Shown: piece by piece, positions 51,898 to 59,412 of the stretch | How the letters are laid out: every line of letters begins with the position of its first letter | How positions within the stretch are numbered: the first letter of the stretch is position 1 | Source of the DNA: Actinoalloteichus caeruleus DSM 43889 | Lineage (GTDB): Bacteria; Actinomycetota; Actinomycetes; Mycobacteriales; Pseudonocardiaceae | DNA: 64,000 nucleotides | Assembly: GCF_000429185.2 (NCBI RefSeq) | Contig: NZ_AUBJ02000001.1 | Span: forward strand, 4,836,001-4,900,000 | Direction: 5' to 3' | Translations under genes and position numbers: made by a program | Notes under the pieces: generated by a model | Databases searched by the model: none | The model's input: the letters and a program-made list of their open reading frames with translations, nothing else | What the model was told of the DNA's origin: nothing

Positions 51898-51903
51898 AGC
51901 CTA
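51898..51903 (-). promoter_or_regulatory. -10 element TAGGCT, leaderless promoter of the TIGR03089-like gene
   Basis: TAGGCT with 7 bases to ATG 51890. Confidence 0.6.
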
Positions 51904-52019
51904 GTGTCCGCCGCCGTCGACCCGGCCCCTGCTCCGAGCGGCGGACCCCGGGCGGTGCCGGCACGGGACGGACGGCCCCTGGCCCGAGAGGTGACGACCG
52001 GGCGAACGCCGGGGGCGGC

Positions 52020-53447
52020 TCAGTTCACGCAGGTCAGGCCCTCGGCGGTGATCGGGTCCTCGTCCGTCGGCGCACCAGCGGCCAGCGAGGACGCCTCCGC
52101 AGGTCGAGAGGGGCCGCCGGCCGCGGCCGGGCCGGCGCTCGGCGCGCCGGTCTCCTGGGCTTCGGACGGCGCTCCCGGCGCGGGTGTCCCGGGCCCGGAC
52201 GACCGGGCGGGCGCGGGCGGGTCCTCCACGCCGTCGAGGAGGCCGGCGACGAAGTCGCGCACCTGGGTCGGGTCCACCGTGATGATGCTCTGACCCCGGT
52301 CGTTGCGGGCGCCGACCCCGGTGACGGGGATGGTGGTGAACTGGATGGCGCCGCTGGCGATGCCCTCCAGCTGTCGGGCGAAGCCCACGAGGTCCAGGTC
52401 CTCGTCGAGGACCACCGAGTCCCGGGTCGCGGCCAACAGGGCCTGGAGCTTGCCCGGATCGGTGAGGGTGCCGGTGGACAGCACCTTGTTCGCCAGGGCT
52501 GCGAGGAAGACCTGCTGCCGGACGATCCGGTCCAGGTCGCCTCGCGGCAGGTTCTTGCGTTGCCGGACGAACGCGAGCGCGTCGCCGCCGGAGATGACCT
52601 GCGCGCCCCTGGTGAAGCTGGCGCCGGAGTCGGTGTCGCTGGTGGCCTGGTTCAGGCAGACCTCGACGCCGCCGATCGCCTCCGTGAACAGGTAGAAACC
52701 GTACAGGTTCACCTCGGCGTAGTGGTCGATGTGCGCGCCCGTCAGGTCCTGGACCGCCCGGACGAGCGCCAACCGGCCCGCGTGGTCGGACTCCCGTTCG
52801 ATCCGGGACCGGTCCGTGACGCCCTGGGCGGCCAACTCGTTCGCCTTCCGCGCCTTCACCAGCCCGAAGGCGCCGTTGATCTTCTCCTCGGTGCCGAGCG
52901 CCGACACCGGAACCGAGGTGTCCCGGGGAATGGACACGGCGTGCGCGGCGCTTCCGTCGTCGGGGATCCGCAGCAGGATGATGGTGTCGGTGTTCAGGCC
53001 GGCGTTGGCCTCGGTGCGCAGCTCCCGGAGCACCGACTCCGGCAGGGGGCGGCCCTGCGCGTCGGTCCTGCTGTCGTTGCCCACCAGCAGGATGTCGGTG
53101 GCGAGATCGGCCGCGTCGGGCGGTGGTGGAGCGTTCCTCTCGGCCTCCACGGGCGCCCGCCGCAGGTCCGCCAGGACGCTCGTGGTGCTCAGGTCCTCCT
53201 GGATGCGGTCGACCATGACCCAGGCGACCCCGGTCACGACCAGGGCGGTGACCGAGACGAGGATCGTCAGCGAGCGGCCACCGGCGACCAGCACCCGCCG
53301 GGCCCGACCACGTCCTCGACCACCTGGCACCACCCGGACCCGCCCGGTGGCGGGTGGGGGCGTGGGCTCCCCGGACCCGCTCGCCGCCACTCCCTCCGGC
53401 GGGTCGGTCGCCGATGTCCGCCGGCCCGGCTCCCCCTCGTCGGCCAC
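52020..53447 (-). CDS. LCP-family (LytR-CpsA-Psr) cell-wall glycopolymer ligase
   Basis: A 475-residue membrane-anchored phosphotransferase joining polyprenyl-linked glycopolymers (such as arabinogalactan) to peptidoglycan. A Pro/Arg-rich cytoplasmic head (1-55) is followed by one membrane helix (SLTILVSVTALVVTGVAWVMV). The LCP domain has ILLVGNDSRTD, the catalytic Arg strand AVSIPRDTSV, a conserved HYAEVNLYGFYLF and LAFVRQRKNLPRGDLDR. After about residue 400 the tail is Ala/Pro-rich and ends GLTCVN. It lacks the LytR_C domain of its upstream paralogue. Confidence 0.92.
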   Translation of the reverse strand: MADEGEPGRRTSATDPPEGVAASGSGEPTPPPATGRVRVVPGGRGRGRARRVLVAGGRSLTILVSVTALVVTGVAWVMVDRIQEDLSTTSVLADLRRAPVEAERNAPPPPDAADLATDILLVGNDSRTDAQGRPLPESVLRELRTEANAGLNTDTIILLRIPDDGSAAHAVSIPRDTSVPVSALGTEEKINGAFGLVKARKANELAAQGVTDRSRIERESDHAGRLALVRAVQDLTGAHIDHYAEVNLYGFYLFTEAIGGVEVCLNQATSDTDSGASFTRGAQVISGGDALAFVRQRKNLPRGDLDRIVRQQVFLAALANKVLSTGTLTDPGKLQALLAATRDSVVLDEDLDLVGFARQLEGIASGAIQFTTIPVTGVGARNDRGQSIITVDPTQVRDFVAGLLDGVEDPPAPARSSGPGTPAPGAPSEAQETGAPSAGPAAAGGPSRPAEASSLAAGAPTDEDPITAEGLTCVN

Positions 53448-53624
53448 CTGTTCCCCCTACTGTCGCCGAGCTGGCGCGGGATCGCGCCCTCACCGGTCCT
53501 GTCCCTCGCTGTCCCCCGGGCGTTACCGGCCGTGGTCACGCCCCGAGCGTTTCCCCCACGCTCATAGTGCGCATCACCGGCCCGCGCCGCCACCGTGCGG
53601 AACCCGACGGGACGAGGAGGGTGG

Positions 53625-55358
53625 TCAGTTGACGCAGGGAACCGTGCTCGCGGTGATGTCGCCGCCCTCGTCCGTCGCGGTGGCGTTCGGTTGGACCGCC
53701 CCGGGGTCGACGGCACCCGGACCGGGCTCCGCGCCCTCCGCCAACTCCCCACCGGAGTAGTCCAGCCCCAGCAGCACCGAGACGGACCCGGCTGGCAGGT
53801 TCGCGTCCGGCTCGATGGACACGCCACCGAGTTCCTCGGCCACGAGCTCCGCGTTGGCCTCCTCGCCCGGCGCGTGCCTGACCACCGTGGTCTCGCGCAG
53901 TTCCGCGTTCCCGGTCACGCCCTCGGTGAAACCCGCCGTCGTCAGCCGCTCCATCACCTGCCCGGCCAGGCCGGTCACCTGCGCCGCGTTGTGCACGCCG
54001 ACCGTGACCGCCGCCCTGTCCGCGTCGGCGGCCTCCTCGGAACCGCCGTCCTCCGAGGAACCGGCGGTCAGCGACCGCATGTACTCCTGGACGGCCACCG
54101 GGTCAACCTCGATGTAGTTCCCGACGTGACCGACCGGGATGGTCTCGAACGCCATGTTCCCCCCGGCCATGTCCTGCATGTGCATGGCGAAACCCGGGAC
54201 GTCGAGGCCGTCGTCGAGGACGACGGACCGCTGCACGGCGGACACCAGGTTGTTCAGCTTCGCCGGGTTCGTCAGGGTGTCGGTGGACAACAGCTTGTTC
54301 GCCAGCCCGGCGAGGAACACCTGCTGCCGCACCACCCGGTCGAGGTCACCTCGGGGCAGGCCGTAGCGCTGGCGCACGAAGGCCAGCGCGTCGCCCCCGG
54401 AGATGGTCTGCTCACCCGCCTCGAAGTCGGCGCCGGATTTCGGTTCGCTCACCGCGGAGTTGAGGCAGACGGTGACGCCGCCGATGGCGTCGGTGATCTC
54501 GAAGAAGCCGAGCAGGTTCACCTCGGCGTAGTGGTCGATCTCGACGCCGGTGAACTCCTCGATGGTCTCGATGAGCAACTTGCGCCCCTCGGCGGAGGAC
54601 TCCTGGTGGAGCTGTTGGGGATCGGTGACCCCCTGCGCGGCGAGGGTCGCCTCCGCCGCGCGTTTCCCCCGGCCGAACGCGGAATTGACCTTGTAGGAGC
54701 CGTGGCCGGGGATGTTGACCAGGCTGTCCCGCGGAATCGACACCGCCGTCGCGCTCTCCCCACCCACCGGGACGCGCACCAGGATGAGGGTGTCGGTCAG
54801 CTCACCGTCGTTGTCGGACGCCCGCAGCTCCGCGAGGACCTCCTCCGGCAGGGGGTTGCCCTCCGCGTCGGTGCGGCTGTCCATGCCCACCAGCAGCATG
54901 TCCATGCCCCCGTCGAGCGGGCTCGGCCCGTCCGGGGTGATCGGCGCGCGGTCGCGGTCGCCGAAGACGTTCGTCGTCGTCATCCCGGACCCGAGGCTGC
55001 CCAGCGTCGCCCACGCGTAGCCGGTTCCGCCGATGACGATCGCCGAGCAGAGGGCCACCACGCTCTTCGCGGTGGCCAGCGCGGCCCGCCCGGCCCGGCT
55101 CGGGCGCACCCGGCCCCGGCCGCGCCGAGCTCGGTCGCGCTCGGCCGAGGCCCTGGCCGCGCCGCCCACCGCCCCGATCGGCTCGGTGAGCGCACCACCG
55201 CCGACGCCCACCTGGGTCGGCGCGGAGGAAAGGTCGTCATCAAGGTCGCCCGCGGCGACCCGCCGCAGCTCAGAGGGTGTACGACCAGGCTGGGGAGGCG
55301 TCGGACCGCCTCTGCGGCGGCGGGATGCCCCTCCCGGATCGGGCGGCATATCCTCCAC
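53625..55358 (-). CDS. LCP-family glycopolymer ligase with LytR_C domain
   Basis: A 577-residue LCP protein. A basic, Pro-rich head of about 95 residues and one membrane helix (VVALCSAIVIGGTGYAWATL) precede the LCP domain: MLLVGMDSRTDAEGNPL, AVSIPRDSLVN, DHYAEVNLLGFFEI, LAFVRQRYGLPRGDLDRVV. Residues about 445-540 form the LytR_C domain (VTVGVHNAAQVTGLAGQVMERL), often paired with LCP in actinomycetes. It also ends in CVN. GTG 55358 has GGAGGAG 8 bases upstream. It is divergent from rmlB, which supplies rhamnose for the linkage unit of the polymer these proteins attach. Confidence 0.93.
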   Translation of the reverse strand: MEDMPPDPGGASRRRRGGPTPPQPGRTPSELRRVAAGDLDDDLSSAPTQVGVGGGALTEPIGAVGGAARASAERDRARRGRGRVRPSRAGRAALATAKSVVALCSAIVIGGTGYAWATLGSLGSGMTTTNVFGDRDRAPITPDGPSPLDGGMDMLLVGMDSRTDAEGNPLPEEVLAELRASDNDGELTDTLILVRVPVGGESATAVSIPRDSLVNIPGHGSYKVNSAFGRGKRAAEATLAAQGVTDPQQLHQESSAEGRKLLIETIEEFTGVEIDHYAEVNLLGFFEITDAIGGVTVCLNSAVSEPKSGADFEAGEQTISGGDALAFVRQRYGLPRGDLDRVVRQQVFLAGLANKLLSTDTLTNPAKLNNLVSAVQRSVVLDDGLDVPGFAMHMQDMAGGNMAFETIPVGHVGNYIEVDPVAVQEYMRSLTAGSSEDGGSEEAADADRAAVTVGVHNAAQVTGLAGQVMERLTTAGFTEGVTGNAELRETTVVRHAPGEEANAELVAEELGGVSIEPDANLPAGSVSVLLGLDYSGGELAEGAEPGPGAVDPGAVQPNATATDEGGDITASTVPCVN

Positions 55359-55654
55359 GCGTGAACTCCTCCCCGCAGGAGCGCACGTTGCCGCGTGCGC
55401 GCCGGCACTGCCCCGACTGACCGTTGGTACCCGGCCCCGAACAAGGCTAATCCCGTGTTGGGCTGAACGGGTGTCACCTCGCTACATGTTTGACGTTTTC
55501 GAGATCCTCGAGGTTCACTCCCGACCCGAACCGCCCGTGACAGACTGTCCGGGCCGGGCGCCGCCCGGTCGGTGCGCACGCCCTTCCCCCGTGTGTCGGC
55601 GTGTCGGTCACCCTCGACGTGACGTCGTCGGCCCCCCACGAAGGAGGAAGTGTG

Positions 55655-56647
55655 ATGCGAGTCCTAGTGACCGGTGGAGCGGGCTTCATCGGCTCCCACT
55701 ACGTCCGGTCCCTGCTCGCTGGCGCGTACCCGGCCCTGGCGGACGCCGAGGTCGTGGTCCTCGACAAGCTCACCTACGCGGCGAGCGTCGACAACCTGGC
55801 CCCCGTGGCGTCCGACCCGAGGTTCCGCCTGGTCGAGGGCGACATCTGTGACCCGGAGACGGTGAACCCGCTGATGCGCGGAACCGACCTCCTCGTGCAC
55901 TTCGCCGCCGAATCACACGTGGACCGCTCGATCGACGGCGCCTCCGACTTCGTCGTCACGAACGTCCTGGGCACGCAGGTCCTGCTCCAGGCCGCGTTGG
56001 AGGCCGAGGTCGGCCGGGTCGTCCACGTCTCCACCGACGAGGTCTACGGCTCGATCGCGGAGGGGTCCTGGGACGAGGGCCACGTCCTCGAACCCAACTC
56101 GCCCTACTCGGCGTCCAAGGCCGCCTCCGACCTGCTCGCGCGCGCCTACCACCGCACCCACGGGCTCCCGGTCTCCATCACCCGCTGTTCGAACAACTAC
56201 GGTCCGTACCAGTTCCCGGAGAAGCTCATCCCGCTGTTCGTCACGCGGCTTCTCGACGGGGGCACGGTGCCCCTGTACGGGGACGGCGGGAACGTCCGCG
56301 ACTGGTTGCACGTGGACGACCACTGCCGGGGCATCCAACTGGTCGCGGAGGGCGGCCGTCCCGGGGAGATCTACAACATCGGGGGCGGGACCGAACTGAC
56401 CAACCGCGAGCTGACCGGCCGGCTGCTCACGGCTCTCGGCGCCGACTGGTCCTCGGTGGAACCGGTGGCCGACCGGAAGGGACACGACCGGCGGTACTCC
56501 GTCGACATCGGCAAGATCCAGGCGGAACTCGGCTACGCCCCGAAGGTGCCCTTCGACGAGGGCCTGGCGGGCACGATCGCCTGGTACCGGGACAACCGCG
56601 CCTGGTGGGAGCCGCTGAAGCGGCGCGCCGCGCTGGTGAGGAGCTGA
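55655..56647 (+). CDS. rmlB: dTDP-glucose 4,6-dehydratase
   Basis: A 330-residue extended SDR enzyme of dTDP-L-rhamnose synthesis. The NAD-binding motif LVTGGAGFIGSHYVRSLL is at the amino end. Catalytic residues are visible in VSTDEVYGS (Thr-Asp-Glu dehydratase triad) and PYSASKAASD (Tyr-x-x-x-Lys), and SNNYGPYQFPEKLIPLF is typical of RmlB. Length is normal. ATG 55655 lies 7 bases after AAGGAGGAAG. rmlD follows after 5 bases. Rhamnose is part of the galactan-peptidoglycan linker in these bacteria. rmlA and rmlC are not in the window. Confidence 0.96.
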   Translation: MRVLVTGGAGFIGSHYVRSLLAGAYPALADAEVVVLDKLTYAASVDNLAPVASDPRFRLVEGDICDPETVNPLMRGTDLLVHFAAESHVDRSIDGASDFVVTNVLGTQVLLQAALEAEVGRVVHVSTDEVYGSIAEGSWDEGHVLEPNSPYSASKAASDLLARAYHRTHGLPVSITRCSNNYGPYQFPEKLIPLFVTRLLDGGTVPLYGDGGNVRDWLHVDDHCRGIQLVAEGGRPGEIYNIGGGTELTNRELTGRLLTALGADWSSVEPVADRKGHDRRYSVDIGKIQAELGYAPKVPFDEGLAGTIAWYRDNRAWWEPLKRRAALVRS

Positions 56648-56652
56648 CGGAC

Positions 56653-57573
56653 ATGCCAGAACTCGCCCTGCTGGTGCCGGGAGGCCACGGGCAGCTCGGC
56701 CGCGACCTCGCCAGATTGGCGCCCGCCCACCTCGGCGACGCGGGGTTCGCGCACGCGCCGGGGTCCGCCGAGTTGGACATCACCGACGCCGACACCGTCC
56801 GGGACGCCGTCGGGGCGCTGGCCGAGGCGGCTCGGAACTCCGGTGTCGTGCCGGTGGTGGTGAACGCGGCCGCCTACACGGCGGTGGACGCCGCGGAGGA
56901 GGACGAGGCCCGGGCCCACGAGATCAACGCGGCCGGGGCGGCGGCGCTGGCGGCGGCGTGCGCGGCGGAGGCCGTGCCGCTGGTCCACGTCTCCACGGAC
57001 TACGTCTTCGCGGGTGATGGCGACCGGCCGTACGAGCCGAGCGACCCGCCCGCTCCCCGCTCGGCGTACGGAAGGACGAAGCTCGCCGGCGAGCGGGCGG
57101 TGCTGGGTGGCACCGACCGGTCATGGGTGGTGCGCACCGCCTGGGTGTACGGGGCTGGTGGCGGCAACTTCGTCCGGACGATGGCCAGGTTGGAACGGCA
57201 GCGCGACACGCTGAGCGTCGTGTCCGACCAGGTGGGTTCGCCGACCTGGTCGGCCGATCTGGCCGCCGGACTGCTGCGGCTGGCGTCGGTGGTGGCCGCC
57301 GGCCGACCGCCGGAGAACAGGGTGCTGCACTGCACCAACACGGGCGTGACGAGCTGGTTCGAGTTCGCCAGGGCGGTCTTCGTCGAACTCGGCGCCGATC
57401 CGGAGCGGGTCCGCCCCTGCGGAACCGAGGACTTCCCCCGCCCGGCGCCCCGCCCGGCCTACTCGGTGCTGTCCCCACGGCGGTGGGAGGACGAGGGGTT
57501 GGGAGCGCTCCGCCCCTGGCGGGAGGCGTTGGCGGCGGCCTTCGCCGAGCAGGGTGAGGAACTGCGGAACTGA
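56653..57573 (+). CDS. rmlD: dTDP-4-dehydrorhamnose reductase
   Basis: A 306-residue reductase making dTDP-L-rhamnose in the last step of the pathway. The nucleotide-binding loop is VPGGHGQLGRDLARL. VVNAAAYTAVDAAEED, VSTDYVFAGDG (catalytic Thr/Ser region) and SAYGRTKLAGE (Tyr-x-x-x-Lys) follow, and QVGSPTWSADLA is the family substrate loop. It starts 5 bases after rmlB and is surely co-transcribed with it. Downstream is a repeat-rich intergenic stretch facing a converging glycosyltransferase gene. Confidence 0.95.
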   Translation: MPELALLVPGGHGQLGRDLARLAPAHLGDAGFAHAPGSAELDITDADTVRDAVGALAEAARNSGVVPVVVNAAAYTAVDAAEEDEARAHEINAAGAAALAAACAAEAVPLVHVSTDYVFAGDGDRPYEPSDPPAPRSAYGRTKLAGERAVLGGTDRSWVVRTAWVYGAGGGNFVRTMARLERQRDTLSVVSDQVGSPTWSADLAAGLLRLASVVAAGRPPENRVLHCTNTGVTSWFEFARAVFVELGADPERVRPCGTEDFPRPAPRPAYSVLSPRRWEDEGLGALRPWREALAAAFAEQGEELRN

Positions 57574-57791
57574 GCCCGGGACCTCGGGGAGGAACGCGGC
57601 CCGCTACCAGGGCGCGCCTCCCCGGGCGAGCGTGCCGAGGCCCCCGCCGGAACCCGCCCTGCCCGTCCTTCCCTCTTGGGGCGGGCGTGCCCCGGAATCC
57701 CGGCGGGAAGGGGTGAGCGTCCCCCGGGGGAGTGGCAGCCGTGGTCCCCACGGCCCGGCCAGAGGTGCCGCCCGTTGGCCGTGCTGATCGT

Positions 57792-57853
57792 CCTCGGTTG
57801 GCCGCCCTGTCCCCATCAGGAACTCCTCGGCTGGCCGCCCTGTCCCCATCAGG
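57792..57853. repeat. Tandem direct repeat, two 29-base units with one mismatch
   Basis: Units at 57792-57820 and 57825-57853 (period 33) share TGGCCGCCCTGTCCCCATCA. On the minus strand, a GTG at 57864 would read through both units as the repeated peptide LMGTGRPAEE / LMGTGRPTED. Confidence 0.8.
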
Positions 57854-57856
57854 GAG

Positions 57857-57865
57857 TTGTCCACA
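57857..57865 (+). promoter_or_regulatory. DnaA-box-like sequence TTGTCCACA
   Basis: Exact match to the actinomycete DnaA-box consensus. A single site, so an origin is not implied. Confidence 0.3.
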
Positions 57866-57920
57866 GCGGTCGGTGCGGGTGGAGGCGCACGTCACCGGCC
57901 CGCCGATAGGCTTGCCGCGG

Positions 57921-57993
57921 GGCTGCTCCCCCGGGTGGGTGGGGGTGTGCTCCGGCTACCTCGCCGACAGGACACGGCTGCTCCCCCGGGTGG
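57921..57993. repeat. Direct repeat pair, 18 bases
   Basis: GGCTGCTCCCCCGGGTGG at 57921-57938 and 57976-57993. Similar CGCCGAYAGG blocks precede each (57901, 57962), suggesting a local duplication of about 55-60 bases. Confidence 0.65.
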
Positions 57994-58160
57994 ACGTGCG
58001 GGCACCACCCGACACCGAGGATGAGCGGAACAGGCGACCCGGTCGTCCCGTCGCCGCCGGGTCCCCCATGAGGGGCACGGCCGCCCCGCCCCCCAACGGC
58101 GTCCCGCCCCCCAACGGTCGTTGCGCAACACGGTCTAACGCGGATGTGGCGCCGGGGTGC

Positions 58161-58268
58161 GTGGGGGAGGACGGGGTGCTTTCGGCTCCGGCTGGGGGTG
58201 GTCGGGTGGCGTGGGTGGCTCGGGAGGATGTGGCCCGGTTGGCGGTGGAGGTGTTGGTGGACGAGCCG
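58161..58268 (+). pseudogene. Fragment of an NmrA/SDR-type NAD(P)-binding protein
   Basis: One frame reads GVLSAPAGGGRVAWVAREDV and then ARLAVEVLVDEP, which closely resembles the segment before the carboxyl end of NmrA-like SDR proteins (GPAGDGRVAxVARxD(V/I)A...VL). Neither the Rossmann start nor the end is present nearby, so only a remnant is called. Confidence 0.4.
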
Positions 58269-58305
58269 CGCCCCGGGAGCCCGGACCGCCCACGGCGGCT
58301 CCGCC

Positions 58306-59412
58306 TCAGCCAGCCGCCCTGCGGTAGGCCGCCGCCGTCGCCTCGGCGCACCGGCGCCAACTGAAGTCGGCGGCGTGGTCCCGGCGCGCGGTCAACGTCG
58401 CCGTGTCGCTGGGGCTGTCCAACGCCTGGACCAGGGCCGCCCCGAGCGCCTCCACGTCGCCCACCGGGGCGAGGACGGCCTGCCCACCCGCCACCTCGCG
58501 CAGTGCGGGCACATCGGAGCAGACCACCGGCACCCCACAGGCCAGCGCCTCCAACACCGGAAGACCGAAGCCCTCGTTCCGGGACGGCAGCACCAGCGCC
58601 GAGGCGCCGGCCACCACCCTCCGCAGGTCCACTTCCGGCAGGTAGCCGGTCCTGATCACCCGGTCGGTCGACCCTGGCGGGTCCGCGGCGGCCGGGCCGG
58701 CGATCACCAACGGCGGCAGCTCCGGGCGCGCCGCGTGGGCGGCCAGCAGCGTGCTCAGACCCTTCCTCGGGCCGTCCGCGCCCACGAACAGGAGGTACTC
58801 CTTGGGGATGCCCAACGCGGACCGGAGGGCGGAGGTCGGGTGGCGGGCGGCGAACCAGGCCGCGTCCACGCCCAACGGCGTCACCACGATCCGTTCCTGG
58901 GGCACCCCCAGCCGTTCCGTGACCACCTCGGCCACCGCCGAGGTCGGGGTGCACACCACCGCCGCCCGGCCAGCGGAGCGCCGCACCAGTTCGGGCAGGT
59001 CCCGTTCCCCGGCCGGCAGTTCCTCGGGGGAGTCCAGGAAGTCCAGGTCGTGCACGGTGAGCACACCCCGCGCGAAGATCGTGGGTGCCAGGACGAAGTT
59101 CGTCGCGTGCAGCACCGCCGCGCGGCCGGCCAGCAGCTCCACCGGAGGCGCCGAAGTGCGGAGCCAGGCCGCCCGCAGGGCACGCGCCGGCACGGGAAGA
59201 CCACGGGCCCGGACCCCGTGCGGCAGGACACCGCGCAGGGTCCGCCAACCGCGCAGCGTGAACGCGAGAGCGGTCACGTCCATGCCCGGCATCGACGCCA
59301 GTTCCTCGGCCAACGCGGCCGTGTACCGGCCGATCCCGGTGCGGGCACCCAGCAGCGGCGTCCCGTCCAGCAGAATCCTCAGCTTGCGCCCGGAACCGTC
59401 AGCGTCGACCAC
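58306..59412 (-). CDS. GT4-type glycosyltransferase
   Basis: A 368-residue glycosyltransferase of the GT-B fold (GT4/glycos_transf_1). The amino half starts LRILLDGTPLLGARTGIGRY, the acceptor-side loop typical of mannosyl/rhamnosyl transferases, with LTVHDLDFLDSPEE. The donor half has LLFVGADGPRKGLSTLL, VRTGYLP-like VIRTGYLPEVDL, and the catalytic EX7E region in PSRNEGFGLPVLEALACG. It is probably cytoplasmic and adds a sugar to an envelope glycan. GTG 59412 overlaps the stop of the upstream fusion glycosyltransferase by 14 bases, so the two are translated together. Confidence 0.92.
   Translation of the reverse strand: MVDADGSGRKLRILLDGTPLLGARTGIGRYTAALAEELASMPGMDVTALAFTLRGWRTLRGVLPHGVRARGLPVPARALRAAWLRTSAPPVELLAGRAAVLHATNFVLAPTIFARGVLTVHDLDFLDSPEELPAGERDLPELVRRSAGRAAVVCTPTSAVAEVVTERLGVPQERIVVTPLGVDAAWFAARHPTSALRSALGIPKEYLLFVGADGPRKGLSTLLAAHAARPELPPLVIAGPAAADPPGSTDRVIRTGYLPEVDLRRVVAGASALVLPSRNEGFGLPVLEALACGVPVVCSDVPALREVAGGQAVLAPVGDVEALGAALVQALDSPSDTATLTARRDHAADFSWRRCAEATAAAYRRAAG

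Larger units (their letters stand above)
57574..58305. other. Repeat-bearing intergenic region between rmlD and a glycosyltransferase gene
   Basis: About 730 bases without an intact gene. It contains a tandem 29-base repeat (57792-57853), an 18-base repeat (57921-57938 and 57976-57993), repeated GCCCCCCAACGG near 58,085-58,120, a DnaA-box-like TTGTCCACA and a probable SDR gene fragment (58161-58268). Confidence 0.6.

Noticed and set aside
57792..57853. Possible CRISPR array
   Set aside because: Only two units separated by 4 bases, with no spacers and no cas genes.
57857..57865. Possible replication origin from a DnaA box
   Set aside because: A lone box without neighbours or dnaA/dnaN genes; likely chance or a local regulatory site.
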